A stretch of DNA of 44,086 bases from Pseudolabrys sp. (GCA_019689975.1 JADGGK010000018.1:1-44086); one strand, 5' to 3'; numbered from the stretch's first letter, positions 34,581-43,725 are shown. A program made the numbers and translations. Notes: generated from the letters alone by a model not told the origin.

Positions 34581-35782
34581 CGTTTGGCGTCTGAAGCACG
34601 TGCGCGTACGCCGCGCGTGGCAAACCACAATGCCAGACTCGCGCACCCCATCAATGCGACACCACCGGCAAGCGACCAGGCTCCATGTCCGAGGAAGGCG
34701 CCGACAACAGCCCCGCACGCGGCCGCAACCGTCTGCTGAACGAAACCAAGCAGCGCCGATGCCGCCCCCGCACGCTCTGGAAACGGCATCATCGCACCGG
34801 CGATGGCCTGCGGCAGGATCATGCCGAGCCCGGCGAGATAGAGCGCCATCGGCACGACCAGCGACGCGGCGCTGGTGAAGCCGACCGCGACGGACGCCAC
34901 CATGGCGAGGCCGCCCAATGCATTCGCAAGCCCGCCAAGGCCGATGGTGCCGCCGAGACCGAAGCGGGTGACGATCCGGGCCGCAATCGTCGTGCCAAGC
35001 ATGTAGCCGAGTGATCCGAGCGCGAAGGCGATGCCGAAATCGACCGGCGAAAGACCGTAGAGACCTTGCAACGCGAACGACGCCGCGGAGATCCACGCGA
35101 ACAACCCGGCATAACTTGCGGTAGCCAATCCCAAATAGGCGAGGTAGGCGCCGTGGCAGGCGACACGGCGATACGAGTGGAGTATCGAGGCGAACGACAT
35201 CGGCTCGCGTGCTCGCTCCCTGACAGTCTCCGGCAGCAGCAGCCAGATGACGATGACCCCACAAAATCCGGCCGCGGCGAGGAACAAGAATACCGCGCGC
35301 CAGCCCAATGCCGTCTGCAACAGACCGCCGACAATCGGCGCCAGCACCGGTGCGAGCGCCATGACAGAACCGATGAGCGACAATTCCCTACCAGCGCGCA
35401 CGCCGACATAGAGATCACGCACAATGGCGCGCGCCAAAACGACGCCGCCACAGCCCCCTAGCGCTTGCAGCGCGCGTGCGCCGATCAACATCGGCAATGA
35501 GACCGACAGGGCACATAGGAGGCTCGCCAGGCAATAGACCAGGATCGCGGCCATCAACACCGGTTTGCGGCCGTGACGATCCGACAGCGGACCATACAGG
35601 ATCTGACCCACGGCAAAACCGACAAGATAGGCCGAGATGGTAAGCTGCCCCTGCGCCGGGGTGCCGCCAAGCATGTGTACGATGTCCGGCAGTGAAGGCA
35701 GATACATGTCGGTCGTAAGCGGTCCGACTGCGCTCAGCGCCGCCAGTAGCGCCGTGAGCGCGAATGAATCAGGACGCAGCAT
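34577..35782 (-). CDS. MFS multidrug exporter (Bcr/CflA family)
   Basis: This 401-residue protein has 12 predicted membrane helices and the marks of the Bcr/CflA drug efflux group of the major facilitator superfamily: GPLTTDMYLPSLPDI in helix 1, the loop motif GPLSDRHGRKPVL between helices 2 and 3, RALQALGGCGGVVLARAIVRD, and LAPIVGGLL in helix 5. It should export small molecules in exchange for protons. The substrate is unknown; bicyclomycin, chloramphenicol or sulfonamides are exported by relatives. The gene is convergent with the PBP gene, sharing CTAG at the two stops. Confidence 0.92.
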   Translation of the reverse strand: MLRPDSFALTALLAALSAVGPLTTDMYLPSLPDIVHMLGGTPAQGQLTISAYLVGFAVGQILYGPLSDRHGRKPVLMAAILVYCLASLLCALSVSLPMLIGARALQALGGCGGVVLARAIVRDLYVGVRAGRELSLIGSVMALAPVLAPIVGGLLQTALGWRAVFLFLAAAGFCGVIVIWLLLPETVRERAREPMSFASILHSYRRVACHGAYLAYLGLATASYAGLFAWISAASFALQGLYGLSPVDFGIAFALGSLGYMLGTTIAARIVTRFGLGGTIGLGGLANALGGLAMVASVAVGFTSAASLVVPMALYLAGLGMILPQAIAGAMMPFPERAGAASALLGFVQQTVAAACGAVVGAFLGHGAWSLAGGVALMGCASLALWFATRGVRARASDAKR

Positions 35783-35835
35783 GGGCTCGTGACCAGCCTA
35801 ACCAGGGAGCATAGGCTAGAGCAGATTTTGATCGG

Positions 35836-36021
35836 ATTGAATCGGCACCATCATTGCCGCGAACCGTGTAGGGGCGATGAAACAATCGCGGGTCAGCAGG
35901 TTCATCTGGATCGCTCCGCTGCCTGCGCGATGCCGGGTCAATATCGTCAATGTCCGCTCCACCAATTTGCCGAGAAACTCGCCTTGACCGTGAATGAAAC
36001 CGAATCGTGGTGGGACTCAAT
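35836..36021. repeat. Imperfect inverted repeat bounding a gene-free stretch
   Basis: The 263-bp gap between the exporter start and the metallopeptidase stop has no supportable gene. ATTGAATCGGCACCATCATT at 35836-35855 resembles the reverse complement of 36003-36021 (ATTGAGTCCCACCACGATT). Such end repeats could mark a small MITE-like element about 185 bp long. No target duplication was seen. Confidence 0.3.
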
Positions 36022-36045
36022 GCGAATCGGATCGCGAACGTTGTT

Positions 36046-36831
36046 CTATTTCTCAATCGCCTGCGAGCGTGCCTGTCCATTGCCATAACGATGCAGCTCG
36101 GTACCGTGCGCATCCAGCCAGGCCTTCGCCTGCTTCCAGGAAGGAAAGATGCTTTCGACCACCCGCCAGAAACGGGCGGAATGGTTCATTTCCGCGAGAT
36201 GAGCGACCTCGTGGGCGGCGAGATAGTCGAGCACGAGGGGCGGAGCAAGGATCAATCGCCACGAGTAGGACAGCACTCCATTCGCCGAGCAGGAACCCCA
36301 GCGGGTCGTCTGGTCGCGTACCGCAACCCGTCGGACGCGGACGCCCAGCAAGGCCGCGGCGCGCCGGCTCGCGCGGAGCAGATCCCGACGCGCCTCGCGC
36401 TTGAGAAAATCGATGACCCGGCGCGCAACATGCTCTGCTTGTCCGGCTACGCAAAGCACGCGCTCGCCATCCGGCGTGCAATGGGTCCAGACGGTACCGC
36501 GCCGACCAGGGCAATGTTCGATGCGGTGTTCGATTCCGCGCAACGGTACCCGCGCGCCATGCACCAAGGGCACGGGAGGGGGCAGTCGATCGAGCCGGGC
36601 TGCAATCCAACCGCCGTGCCTTTGTGCGAACTCGCGCGCCCGTCTGACGCTTCCGCGCACCGGCATGGTCATCACGACCTCGCGATTCACGGCATGAATG
36701 CGCAAGGTATAGCGACGCGCCCGGATGTGGCGGCGCAACCGGATCGCATAGACCGCGCCGTCAAATTCGATCGTCAGCAAGGTCGGATCGCCGGGGCGAA
36801 GACCGATCAGATGTGGCGGCGCGACTGACAT
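36046..36831 (-). CDS. YgjP-like (DUF45) zinc metallopeptidase
   Basis: This 261-residue protein has the YgjP/WLM-type signature: RDQTTRWGSCSANGVLSYSW, then LAPPLVLDYLAAHEVAHLAE with the zinc site HExxH, and MNHSARFWRVVE with the third His. The N-terminal half has the usual beta-rich region (VYAIRLRRHIRARRYTLRI). The family is related to M48 and SprT peptidases, and the substrates are mostly unknown. I start at MSVAPPHLIGLRPGDP, since the residues further upstream (in-frame to 36999) look non-coding. It is divergent from the DUF2336 gene across a 225-bp spacer in which I see no firm promoter. Confidence 0.88.
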   Translation of the reverse strand: MSVAPPHLIGLRPGDPTLLTIEFDGAVYAIRLRRHIRARRYTLRIHAVNREVVMTMPVRGSVRRAREFAQRHGGWIAARLDRLPPPVPLVHGARVPLRGIEHRIEHCPGRRGTVWTHCTPDGERVLCVAGQAEHVARRVIDFLKREARRDLLRASRRAAALLGVRVRRVAVRDQTTRWGSCSANGVLSYSWRLILAPPLVLDYLAAHEVAHLAEMNHSARFWRVVESIFPSWKQAKAWLDAHGTELHRYGNGQARSQAIEK

Positions 36832-37056
36832 AAGATTTCTCAATTCTTGCGCGGTCACCAGATCAAACGATTCTCGTCTTTTTGGGAAGGCTTGGTTTTG
36901 GACGCCGCGCCTTATCCGTCGGCCGCGTAGGCATGGAAAACAAGGCGGAAAATAAGGTGAACGATTCGCTGCCGCCCGATCAGACGCCGTACAAGCCAAA
37001 CCTAACAGAGTGTTTATTTTTCATTGGTAGGATGTGCTGCGGAAAGAAGATGCTTG

Positions 37057-38061
37057 ATGCAATACACCACGGTCATTGCCGAGCTCGAGCGAACCATTCG
37101 TCAGGCCCCGCCAAGCCAGCGGCTTGCCACATTGCGGGCCGTGACCAAGCTGTTTCTCGCCAACGCGCCCGGTCTTTCCGAGGACAAGGTGGAGGTATTC
37201 GACACCGTATTCAACAGTCTCGTCGACAAAATCGATAATAACGGCCTGATCGAGCTGAGCGAGTGTCTTGCGCCGATCGAGAACGCGCCGCCCCGAATGA
37301 TCAAGCGCCTTGCCGGCGACCCGGAAATCATGGTTGCACGACCGGTCCTCGTGCAATCACCGCGCCTTTCGACCGACGATTTGGTTGAGTTGGCGCAGAC
37401 CAAAAGTCAGGCACACTTGCTCGCCATCTCCAAGCGCACCGAGCTCCCCGAACGCGCCACCGACATTCTCATTCAGCGCGGTAATCGGGAGGTTGTTTAC
37501 AGTGTCGCCTCGAACCGCACCGCGCGCCTGTCCGACCGAGGACTCGCCGCGCTCAGCATGCGCGCCGCCCAAGACGAGCGGGTTGCCGCCGCGATCAGCG
37601 GGCGGCCGGATGTTCCTCCAGAAGTGTTCCGCAGCCTCCTGTCCAATGCGCTCGCTCAATTGGAGGCCAAAACCCGATCTTTTGCGGCTGCACAACGGCT
37701 TGTCATATCGATGAAACAGAACAGCCGTCTTGGAGACAAGGAAGTGAGCGAGTTTGCCGTCGAGAACCGCTATTATGAAGTTATCGCGGCGTTGTCGCTT
37801 CTCAGCGGCCTCAAACACGAATTGATCGAAACACTGATGGAAGGGGACGAACCGGGCGGGTTGTTGATCGTTTGCAAGGCGCTCGGCATGAGCTGGGAGA
37901 CGGTCGCGGCCATTCTCAAAATGAAGAACGGGCCGCAGGTAGCGTCGGACAAATTGCGGCTCACTCACGCTGATTTTGGCAAACTTTCCCGTTCGACCGC
38001 CGAACGGGTGCTGCGGTTCTGGCAGGTTCGCCAGCAGCTCGCCAAGGAGCGACTGCATTGA
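37057..38061 (+). CDS. DUF2336 domain protein
   Basis: This 334-residue protein is all-helical, built from HEAT-like segments (SQRLATLRAVTKLFLANAPG, LIELSECLAPIENAPPRMIK, DILIQRGNREVVYSVASN), and matches the DUF2336 family, common and often present in several copies in alphaproteobacteria. The phrase RGNREVVYSVASNRTARLSD is typical. No biochemical function is established for the family to my knowledge. There is no signal peptide or membrane helix. The ATG at 37057 follows a purine-rich AAAGAAG stretch; an earlier in-frame start at 37024 adds only a Cys-rich leader. A PilZ protein follows after 84 bp on the same strand. Confidence 0.85.
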   Translation: MQYTTVIAELERTIRQAPPSQRLATLRAVTKLFLANAPGLSEDKVEVFDTVFNSLVDKIDNNGLIELSECLAPIENAPPRMIKRLAGDPEIMVARPVLVQSPRLSTDDLVELAQTKSQAHLLAISKRTELPERATDILIQRGNREVVYSVASNRTARLSDRGLAALSMRAAQDERVAAAISGRPDVPPEVFRSLLSNALAQLEAKTRSFAAAQRLVISMKQNSRLGDKEVSEFAVENRYYEVIAALSLLSGLKHELIETLMEGDEPGGLLIVCKALGMSWETVAAILKMKNGPQVASDKLRLTHADFGKLSRSTAERVLRFWQVRQQLAKERLH

Positions 38062-38145
38062 GCGAAATTGCGGAGCATCAAGAAATGGCTATGGGCCGAA
38101 TACCGAAGGGCACTTCCGCGAAATAGCGACGACGGTCCGAAAGAG

Positions 38146-38487
38146 ATGAGCAAGACGATGAGCGAAAAACGACGCTGGTTCCGCGTGAGACCCGGAGGCC
38201 GAGTGGCGCCGTTCGGGAAGATCCTGCTACCGGGCAGCCGCGAGACGATCGAATGCCGCGTGATCGACCTGTCGGCCGGCGGTGCCTGCCTCGAATTGTC
38301 GACGCGACTCCAACTGCCGACCCACTTCGAGTTCCAGCACGGCGGCACGCGCAAGATCTGCGCCCTGGTCTGGGTCCGTGGCTACCGTGTCGGCATACGC
38401 TACGATGCCGCGACGCAGCGCGCCTTGTCGGACGGTCTCAGCCGCGTCCGCAGGGAAAAACCGCGATTTTCGCATCTTTCGCGATAG
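38146..38487 (+). CDS. PilZ domain protein
   Basis: This 113-residue protein is a stand-alone PilZ domain, a cyclic di-GMP binding fold. The two binding motifs are present: RRWFR near the N-terminus (RxxxR) and DLSAGGACLEL (D/NxSxxG) near residue 43. No effector domain is attached. I start at MSKTMSEKRRWF; ATG 38158 is four residues later and also possible. An in-frame upstream start at 38068 adds an unlikely basic leader. It converges on phaZ with a 20-bp gap that contains a hairpin. Whether it regulates motility, exopolysaccharide or polymer use cannot be told. Confidence 0.86.
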   Translation: MSKTMSEKRRWFRVRPGGRVAPFGKILLPGSRETIECRVIDLSAGGACLELSTRLQLPTHFEFQHGGTRKICALVWVRGYRVGIRYDAATQRALSDGLSRVRREKPRFSHLSR

Positions 38488-38518
38488 CGACGGCGGCAGC
38501 GGAATGCTCAGCCGTCGC
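38487..38518. terminator. Candidate shared hairpin between the PilZ and phaZ genes
   Basis: GCGACGGC (38487-38494) pairs with GCCGTCGC (38511-38518), an 8-bp perfect stem with a 16-nt loop between two convergent genes. It could act in both directions, but U-runs are missing and it overlaps the end of phaZ. Confidence 0.3.
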
Positions 38519-39872
38519 GACTCCGATTGTGTGACAGAACAAAATCGGCAATGCGGGGCGCGATTTCGGCCCGGAACCGGGAGCCATTGAACACGCCGTA
38601 ATGGCCGACGCCGGGCTGCACATAGTGCACTTTCCGAGCGGGGGGAATATTGGCGCAAAGGCGCTGTGCCGCCTCCGTTTGTCCGAGCGCCGAAATGTCG
38701 TCGTTCTCGCCCTCAATCGTCATCAGTGCCACTCGTGTGATGGCCGCGGGATCAATCTTGCGTCCGCGATGAGTCATCTCCCCCTTTGGCAGCGCGTGGC
38801 GGATGAAGACCGTGTCCACCGTCTGTAGGTAGAACTCCGCGGTCAGGTCCATGACGGCAAGATATTCGTCATAGAATTCGCGATGCTTCTGCGCCGAGTC
38901 GCCGTCACCCTTCACCAGATTGAGAAACAAGTTGCGATGCGCCTCAAGGTGGCGATCGAGGTTCATGCTGACAAAACCGTGCAATTGCAGAAAGCCGGGA
39001 TAGACATCGCGCATGAATCCCGGATGCGGGAACGGCACCTTGGTGATGACGTTGCGACGGAACCAATCCAGGCCGCGCGACTCGGCAAGCTTGTTGACGG
39101 CATTGGGATTGATGCGCGTATCGATCGGCCCGCCCATGAGCACCATCGACAATGGCGTATCGGGGTCCCTTTCGGCCTCCATCAAAGCGACTGCCGCAAG
39201 CACCGGCACCGAAGGTTGACACACGGCCACGATATGCGTGTCGCCGCCAAGACGGTGCAGGATCGAAATGACATAGTCGATATAATCGTCGAGATCAAAA
39301 CGACCAGCGGCGACCGGCACCTGGCGCGCGTTGCGCCACTCGGTGATGTAAACATCGTGGTTGGGCATAAAGGCCTCGACCGTGCCGCGCAGCAAGGTTG
39401 CGTAATGCCCCGACAGCGGCGCGACAATCAGCAGTTTGGGCTGCGGTCGGCGCGGCGGACGATCAAAGACGCGCAGGAAGTGCAACAGACGGCAGAACGG
39501 CCGCTCCCATATCGATTCAATGCGCACCGGTACCCGCTCGCCGCCGACGGTCGTGTGATCGATGCGCCATTCCGGACGGCCGTAAATCCGTGTCGTGCGT
39601 TCGAATAATTCCGCTGCCGCCGCGACCGTGCGGCCGTAGACGGTGTGGGCCAGCGGATTCGCCGGGTTCTTGAAGTAAAGCCGTGTCGCATCGGCCAATG
39701 CCCGCGCCGGATCGAGCGCGGCATGGCCGATCTCGTACAGCCAATAGAGCGGCGAAGCGAACAATGCGCTCGTATCACCAGCAAAAGTCGCCGCCCCGTC
39801 GAATTCACCGATCGGCATCGACCGTTGTCCCAGCCCCTGTTGCACCGCAGCAGACTGTCGCGTTTTGCCCAT
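38508..39872 (-). CDS. phaZ: Intracellular polyhydroxyalkanoate depolymerase
   Basis: This 454-residue protein degrades stored poly(3-hydroxybutyrate) inside the cell. It matches the PhaZ family of Cupriavidus and Rhizobiales: LYWLYEIGHAALDPARALAD near residue 43, LLIVAPLSGHYATLLRGTVE, and the lipase-like box VCQPSVPVL with Cys218 in place of the usual Ser. The C-terminal part has EGENDDISALGQTEAA, with the acidic residue, and VGHYGVFNGSRFR with the active-site His. No signal peptide is present, as expected for the granule-bound type. An AT-rich stretch with a TATAAT box on the minus strand (39935-39940) lies upstream. The family also hydrolyses amorphous polymer only. Confidence 0.94.
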   Translation of the reverse strand: MGKTRQSAAVQQGLGQRSMPIGEFDGAATFAGDTSALFASPLYWLYEIGHAALDPARALADATRLYFKNPANPLAHTVYGRTVAAAAELFERTTRIYGRPEWRIDHTTVGGERVPVRIESIWERPFCRLLHFLRVFDRPPRRPQPKLLIVAPLSGHYATLLRGTVEAFMPNHDVYITEWRNARQVPVAAGRFDLDDYIDYVISILHRLGGDTHIVAVCQPSVPVLAAVALMEAERDPDTPLSMVLMGGPIDTRINPNAVNKLAESRGLDWFRRNVITKVPFPHPGFMRDVYPGFLQLHGFVSMNLDRHLEAHRNLFLNLVKGDGDSAQKHREFYDEYLAVMDLTAEFYLQTVDTVFIRHALPKGEMTHRGRKIDPAAITRVALMTIEGENDDISALGQTEAAQRLCANIPPARKVHYVQPGVGHYGVFNGSRFRAEIAPRIADFVLSHNRSRDG

Positions 39873-39934
39873 AGCGTCAACAATAGAGATATGTTCTCTA
39901 AACCCGCTTTACAACCCGGGATTTCCTATAACCT

Positions 39935-39940
39935 ATTATA
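39935..39940 (-). promoter_or_regulatory. TATAAT box upstream of phaZ
   Basis: On the minus strand this hexamer reads TATAAT within an AT-rich stretch (about 39925-39960), 63 bp before the phaZ start. No good -35 was seen at 16-18 bp; that position falls in the 3' end of the ABC permease gene. Confidence 0.35.
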
Positions 39941-39958
39941 AATACTTTTGTTTTTGCG

Positions 39959-40786
39959 TTATTCGCCGGTCTGCAACAAAGTTCCGTGTTCGCGCGCGCT
40001 GCGCAAAAGCATCGCGAAGGCGATCGCCGCAAGCGCGAAAAGGAGGAGGTTGAACGCCAGCGCCTCGATCATCAGGTCGCCGCGAAATACGTGGTCGATG
40101 AGGAGCGCACGCATGCCTTCGAACACATAGGTCGGCGGCAGCAGCCACGCCACATGCTGCAGCCAGCCCGGCAATACGGCCACCGGGTAATAGACGCAAG
40201 TGAGCGGCAGAAACAGGAACATGATGGTCCAGGCCATGCTCTCCGCACCAAGACCGTTCCGCAGCAGGAGACCGGCAACAAAAATGCCAACCGACCAGCT
40301 CGTCAGAATCAGATTGGCAAAAAACGCGGCAAGCGCAAAGCCAAGCGACCACAAATTAAACCCGAAAAAGGCGATGGCAAGCAGCGATACCGGAATCATC
40401 CCGATCGACAGCCGCACCAGGCTCATGATCGTCAACGCCGCGATGAATTCGGTGGGACGCAACGGCGACATCATGATATTGCAGAGGTTGCGTGCATACA
40501 TTTCCTCGAGGAACGAAATTGAAAACCCGAGCTGCCCGCGGAACAGAATGTCCCACAGCAATACCGAACCGATAAAAACGCCGCTTGCGCGCGCGAAGAA
40601 CCCCGCGTTCTGCGACACGTAAAGTTGCAAAAAACCCCACATCAGCATCTGAACGGTAGGCCAATAAACCAGATCGAGGACCCGCGGCCAGGAAGACGAC
40701 AAGAGGTACCAATAGCGCCGCACCATCGCGCCGACGCGTCGGAACGAGAAACGCATCTGGACACAAGCGCTCATGATTTCGATCAT
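39959..40786 (-). CDS. ABC-2 type transporter permease
   Basis: This 275-residue protein has about six membrane helices and fits the ABC-2 exporter permeases (NodJ-like group): YWPTVQMLMWGFLQLYV, GVLFIGS-like GVFIGSVLLWDILFRGQ, LEEMYARNLCNIMMSPLRPT, and VYYPVAVLPGWLQHVAWLLP. It should pair with the ATPase gene directly upstream to export an unknown solute. The start is uncertain: ATG 40786 (MIEIMSACVQMRF) leaves a 106-bp gap, whereas ATG 40861 adds 25 basic residues and leaves 31 bp. I prefer 40786 because the family begins near there. Confidence 0.87.
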   Translation of the reverse strand: MIEIMSACVQMRFSFRRVGAMVRRYWYLLSSSWPRVLDLVYWPTVQMLMWGFLQLYVSQNAGFFARASGVFIGSVLLWDILFRGQLGFSISFLEEMYARNLCNIMMSPLRPTEFIAALTIMSLVRLSIGMIPVSLLAIAFFGFNLWSLGFALAAFFANLILTSWSVGIFVAGLLLRNGLGAESMAWTIMFLFLPLTCVYYPVAVLPGWLQHVAWLLPPTYVFEGMRALLIDHVFRGDLMIEALAFNLLLFALAAIAFAMLLRSAREHGTLLQTGE

Positions 40787-40892
40787 CGCTCTTTCGTAAC
40801 CGCGGAAAGCGGCATCGGCCAAGAATGGCCTCCGCCTCTGTCGACGCGACGACGGTCCCATGTTCCAAAATGCGCGGCAGCGCTGCCGTTCC

Positions 40893-41660
40893 TCATCGGG
40901 CAATCTCCTTCTGTCGTCCGCGTGCGACGTCCAGATAAACCTCCTCCAAAGTCTCACGGCCATAGCGTGCCAGCAGTCGCTCCGGCGAATCGTCGTCATC
41001 GATGCGGCCATTCTTCAAGATGATGACGCGCTCGCATAGCCGTTCGACCTCGTTCATGTTATGCGACGCCAGCAAAATGGTTGCTCCACACTCCTCGCGA
41101 TACCGTTCGAGTCGGGCGCGGACCCAGTCCGCGGCGTCGGGATCAAGCGAGGCGGTCGGCTCGTCGAGCAACAGCAGCTCAGGCCGGTTGATCAGCGATT
41201 TCGCAAGCGCAACGCGCGTTTTCTGGCCGGCCGATAACCGGCCGGTCGGACGATCGAGCAATTCGACAAGACCGAATTCATCGGCGAGCTCCGCAATGCG
41301 CGCAGCGACGTCCGCCACCGCGTAGAGCTGCGCAAATATCGTGAGGTTCTGTCGTACCGTCAGACGCATTGGCAGATCGACGTAAGGGCTTTCAAAATTC
41401 ATCCGGTGCAGAACCTGGTAGCGTGCGCGCGGCATGTCGACGCCGAGTACGGTCACGCTGCCCGAAGTGGGCGTCACAAGCCCCATGATCATGGCAATGG
41501 TGGTGGTCTTGCCCGCACCGTTGCCGCCGAGCAGGCCGGTGATGCTGCCCGACGCCAAACGAAATGAAATACCGTCGACGGCCGTGGTCGATTTATAGCG
41601 CTTGACGAGGCGGTCGACGACGACGGCGGAGGAGGAACAGGCATCCATAATCGGCATCAT
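40893..41660 (-). CDS. ABC transporter ATP-binding protein
   Basis: This 255-residue ATPase drives the neighbouring ABC-2 permease. Walker A is GLLGGNGAGKTTT, the signature LSAGQKTRVALAKSL, Walker B LLLLDEPTASLDPDAA, and the switch His lies in LLASHNMNEVERL. The segment TVDGISFRLA-like VDGISFRLASGSITGLLG is normal for NodI/DrrA-type exporter ATPases. The pair is oriented away from actS; the divergent spacer to actS (41661-41779) shows no clear operator. The substrate is unknown. Confidence 0.92.
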   Translation of the reverse strand: MMPIMDACSSSAVVVDRLVKRYKSTTAVDGISFRLASGSITGLLGGNGAGKTTTIAMIMGLVTPTSGSVTVLGVDMPRARYQVLHRMNFESPYVDLPMRLTVRQNLTIFAQLYAVADVAARIAELADEFGLVELLDRPTGRLSAGQKTRVALAKSLINRPELLLLDEPTASLDPDAADWVRARLERYREECGATILLASHNMNEVERLCERVIILKNGRIDDDDSPERLLARYGRETLEEVYLDVARGRQKEIAR

Positions 41661-41779
41661 GTGACGCCGGGTCGCAGGAAAAGCAAGGCCCGCCGCCTGT
41701 CAACGTCGGTGCCGCGCCCAACGCTCGGACGCGGTTGGTCGCATCCGGTCGAAGGGAGAAAAATGGTAACATCGATCAC

Positions 41780-43090
41780 ATGATACCGTTCAGTCTCCGC
41801 CAGTACCATCCACGCCGCACGGTACGACTCGAGACGCTGGTACGGCTGCGTTGGCTTGCCATTGTCGGGCAGACGACCGCTGTTCTTGTTGTTTATTTCG
41901 GCCTCGATTTCGAGCTGCCGATTTGGGCGTGTCTTGCCGTGATTGCGCTGTCGGCTTGGCTGAATATCGCGCTTCGGCTGCGTTTTCATATGACTCAACG
42001 TCTCGAACCCGACCGAGCGGCGTGGCTTCTGGCATTCGATACCGCTCAACTCGCGGTGCTGTTGTTCCTTACCGGAGGCCTGCAGAATCCCTTCGCATTC
42101 CTTTTCCTTGGGCCGGTGTTGCTCGCAGCAACGGCATTGCCGGCACGCTTTGCCGTTCTGATCGGCACGCTGGCCATTGCGTGCGCCACCGTACTCGCCT
42201 TCGTCCATTATCCGCTGCCCTGGGCGAACGACAATCCGCTGAAACTGGAGCCGATCTACCTTTTGGGCGTGTGGTTCGCGATCCTGCTCGCGATCGGCTT
42301 CATCGGCGTCTATGCATGGCAAATTGCCGAAGAATCACGACAGCTCGCCGATGCGCTGGCAGCAACCGAATTGGTATTGGCACGCGAGCAACACCTTTCT
42401 CAGCTCGACGGGCTCGCCGCGGCCGCCGCCCATGAACTTGCAACGCCCCTGTCCACGATTGCGGTAATCGCCAAGGAACTCGCCAACGCCATTCCGGCCG
42501 GAGCGCCGCATGGCGAGGACGTGCGACTTTTGCGTGAGCAGGCCACGCGTTGCCGTGACATACTTGCCAAGCTGACGGAATTGTCGGCCGGCGGCGAACC
42601 ATTCGATCGCGTGCCGCTCACGGCACTGATCGAGGAAGTGATCGCGCCGCATCGGAATTTCGGCATCGTCATCGACGCCGACGTGCAGGCGGGCGATCCA
42701 CCCGTCGTGGCGCGGAATCCGGCAATTCTTTATGGCCTCGGTAACCTTCTGGAAAACGCGGTCGATTTTGCGCACGCGCGCGTGACGATCAGTGCCGCGT
42801 GGACCCAGGAAACGATCGAAGTGACCATCGTCGACGACGGACCGGGCTTCGCGCCGGAAATCATGTCGCGTATCGGGGAACCTTACGTGACCAGCCGGTC
42901 GCGGAGCGCGGATAGTGTGGAGGAGGAATCGAAGGGGCTCGGTCTCGGCCTGTTCATTGCCAAGACCCTGCTTGAGCGGTCGGGCGCGACGCTTGCGTTT
43001 GAGAACAGACCGCTGCCCGCGCACGGCGCGATGATTCAATTGCGGTGGAATCGTGGCGAGTTTGAACGTCCCTTCCCCGGATCGCCTTGA
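41780..43090 (+). CDS. actS: Redox-sensing histidine kinase ActS/RegB
   Basis: This 436-residue membrane kinase controls energy and redox genes with ActR. Six helices fill residues 25-180, and GGLQNPF at 99-105 is the quinone-binding motif known from RegB. The H-box is AAAAHELATPLSTI with His218. A Cys at 258 in TRCRDIL lies 40 residues after the His, the same spacing as the redox-active Cys265 after His225 in Rhodobacter RegB. N, G1 and G2 boxes are present (NLLENAVDFA, VDDGPGFA, GLGLGLFIAK). I start at MIPFSLRQYHPRRTVRLE, as in the family. ActR follows in the same direction. No senC gene lies between them. Confidence 0.94.
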   Translation: MIPFSLRQYHPRRTVRLETLVRLRWLAIVGQTTAVLVVYFGLDFELPIWACLAVIALSAWLNIALRLRFHMTQRLEPDRAAWLLAFDTAQLAVLLFLTGGLQNPFAFLFLGPVLLAATALPARFAVLIGTLAIACATVLAFVHYPLPWANDNPLKLEPIYLLGVWFAILLAIGFIGVYAWQIAEESRQLADALAATELVLAREQHLSQLDGLAAAAAHELATPLSTIAVIAKELANAIPAGAPHGEDVRLLREQATRCRDILAKLTELSAGGEPFDRVPLTALIEEVIAPHRNFGIVIDADVQAGDPPVVARNPAILYGLGNLLENAVDFAHARVTISAAWTQETIEVTIVDDGPGFAPEIMSRIGEPYVTSRSRSADSVEEESKGLGLGLFIAKTLLERSGATLAFENRPLPAHGAMIQLRWNRGEFERPFPGSP

Positions 43091-43146
43091 GATTGGCCCC
43101 CGGAACCACTATGTTGACAATCACCGCATCCGCCGAGAGGTGGTGC

Positions 43147-43725
43147 ATGCATGTTGCCGCGAATGCTTCCGTTGAGCGGGCGCCACGGGAAGACGTGCCT
43201 GGCGACCGCTCGCTGCTGATCGTCGAAGACGATCGCTCCTTCCTCCAACGTCTCGCCAAGGCGCTGGAAAGCCGAGGCTTCACCGTGACGACGGCCGAAT
43301 CGGTTGCCGACGGGCTGGCCCACGTGGAACGCGCGGCGCCAGCCTTTGCCGTGGTCGACATGCGACTGGGGGATGGCAATGGGCTCGACGTGATTTCGGC
43401 GTTGAAAAAGCGCCGTCCGGACGCGCGCGGTATCATTCTCACCGGCTACGGCAACATCGCGACGGCGGTCTATGCCGTCAAGCTCGGCGCGGTCGATTAT
43501 CTGGCTAAACCTGTCGACGCGGACGACGTTGTTGCCGTGCTGCTCGCCAAGGACGATAAAAAAATCGAGCCACCGGAAAACCCCATGTCGGCCGATCGGG
43601 TCCGCTGGGAGCACATCCAGCGCATCTATGAATTATGTGGCCGCAACGTCTCGGAAACGGCGCGCCGGCTCAACATGCATCGTCGAACCTTGCAACGGAT
43701 CCTGGCCAAACGCGCGCCGCGATAG
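43147..43725 (+). CDS. actR: Response regulator ActR/RegA
   Basis: This 192-residue regulator has a receiver domain with phospho-acceptor Asp71 in VVDMRLGDGNG, Lys121 in YLAKPVD and the acidic pair VEDD. The Fis-type HTH at the C-terminus (GRNVSETARRLNMHRRTLQ, near 160-180) is nearly invariant across RegA, PrrA and ActR, which makes the call secure. I choose ATG 43147 because GAGAGG lies 6 nt upstream and the length then fits; TTG 43087 would overlap the actS stop but adds 20 atypical residues. It should act on photosynthesis, respiration, carbon and nitrogen fixation or acid tolerance genes, depending on the organism. Confidence 0.95.
   Translation: MHVAANASVERAPREDVPGDRSLLIVEDDRSFLQRLAKALESRGFTVTTAESVADGLAHVERAAPAFAVVDMRLGDGNGLDVISALKKRRPDARGIILTGYGNIATAVYAVKLGAVDYLAKPVDADDVVAVLLAKDDKKIEPPENPMSADRVRWEHIQRIYELCGRNVSETARRLNMHRRTLQRILAKRAPR

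Noticed and set aside
36832-36999. N-terminal extension of the metallopeptidase
   Set aside because: The 56 added residues are not family-like and contain Cys/Pro-rich text expected of non-coding DNA.
36882-37238. Small plus-strand open frame starting in the metallopeptidase/DUF2336 spacer
   Set aside because: It runs into DUF2336 in another frame and the later residues are Arg/Gln-rich shadow sequence; no ribosome site.
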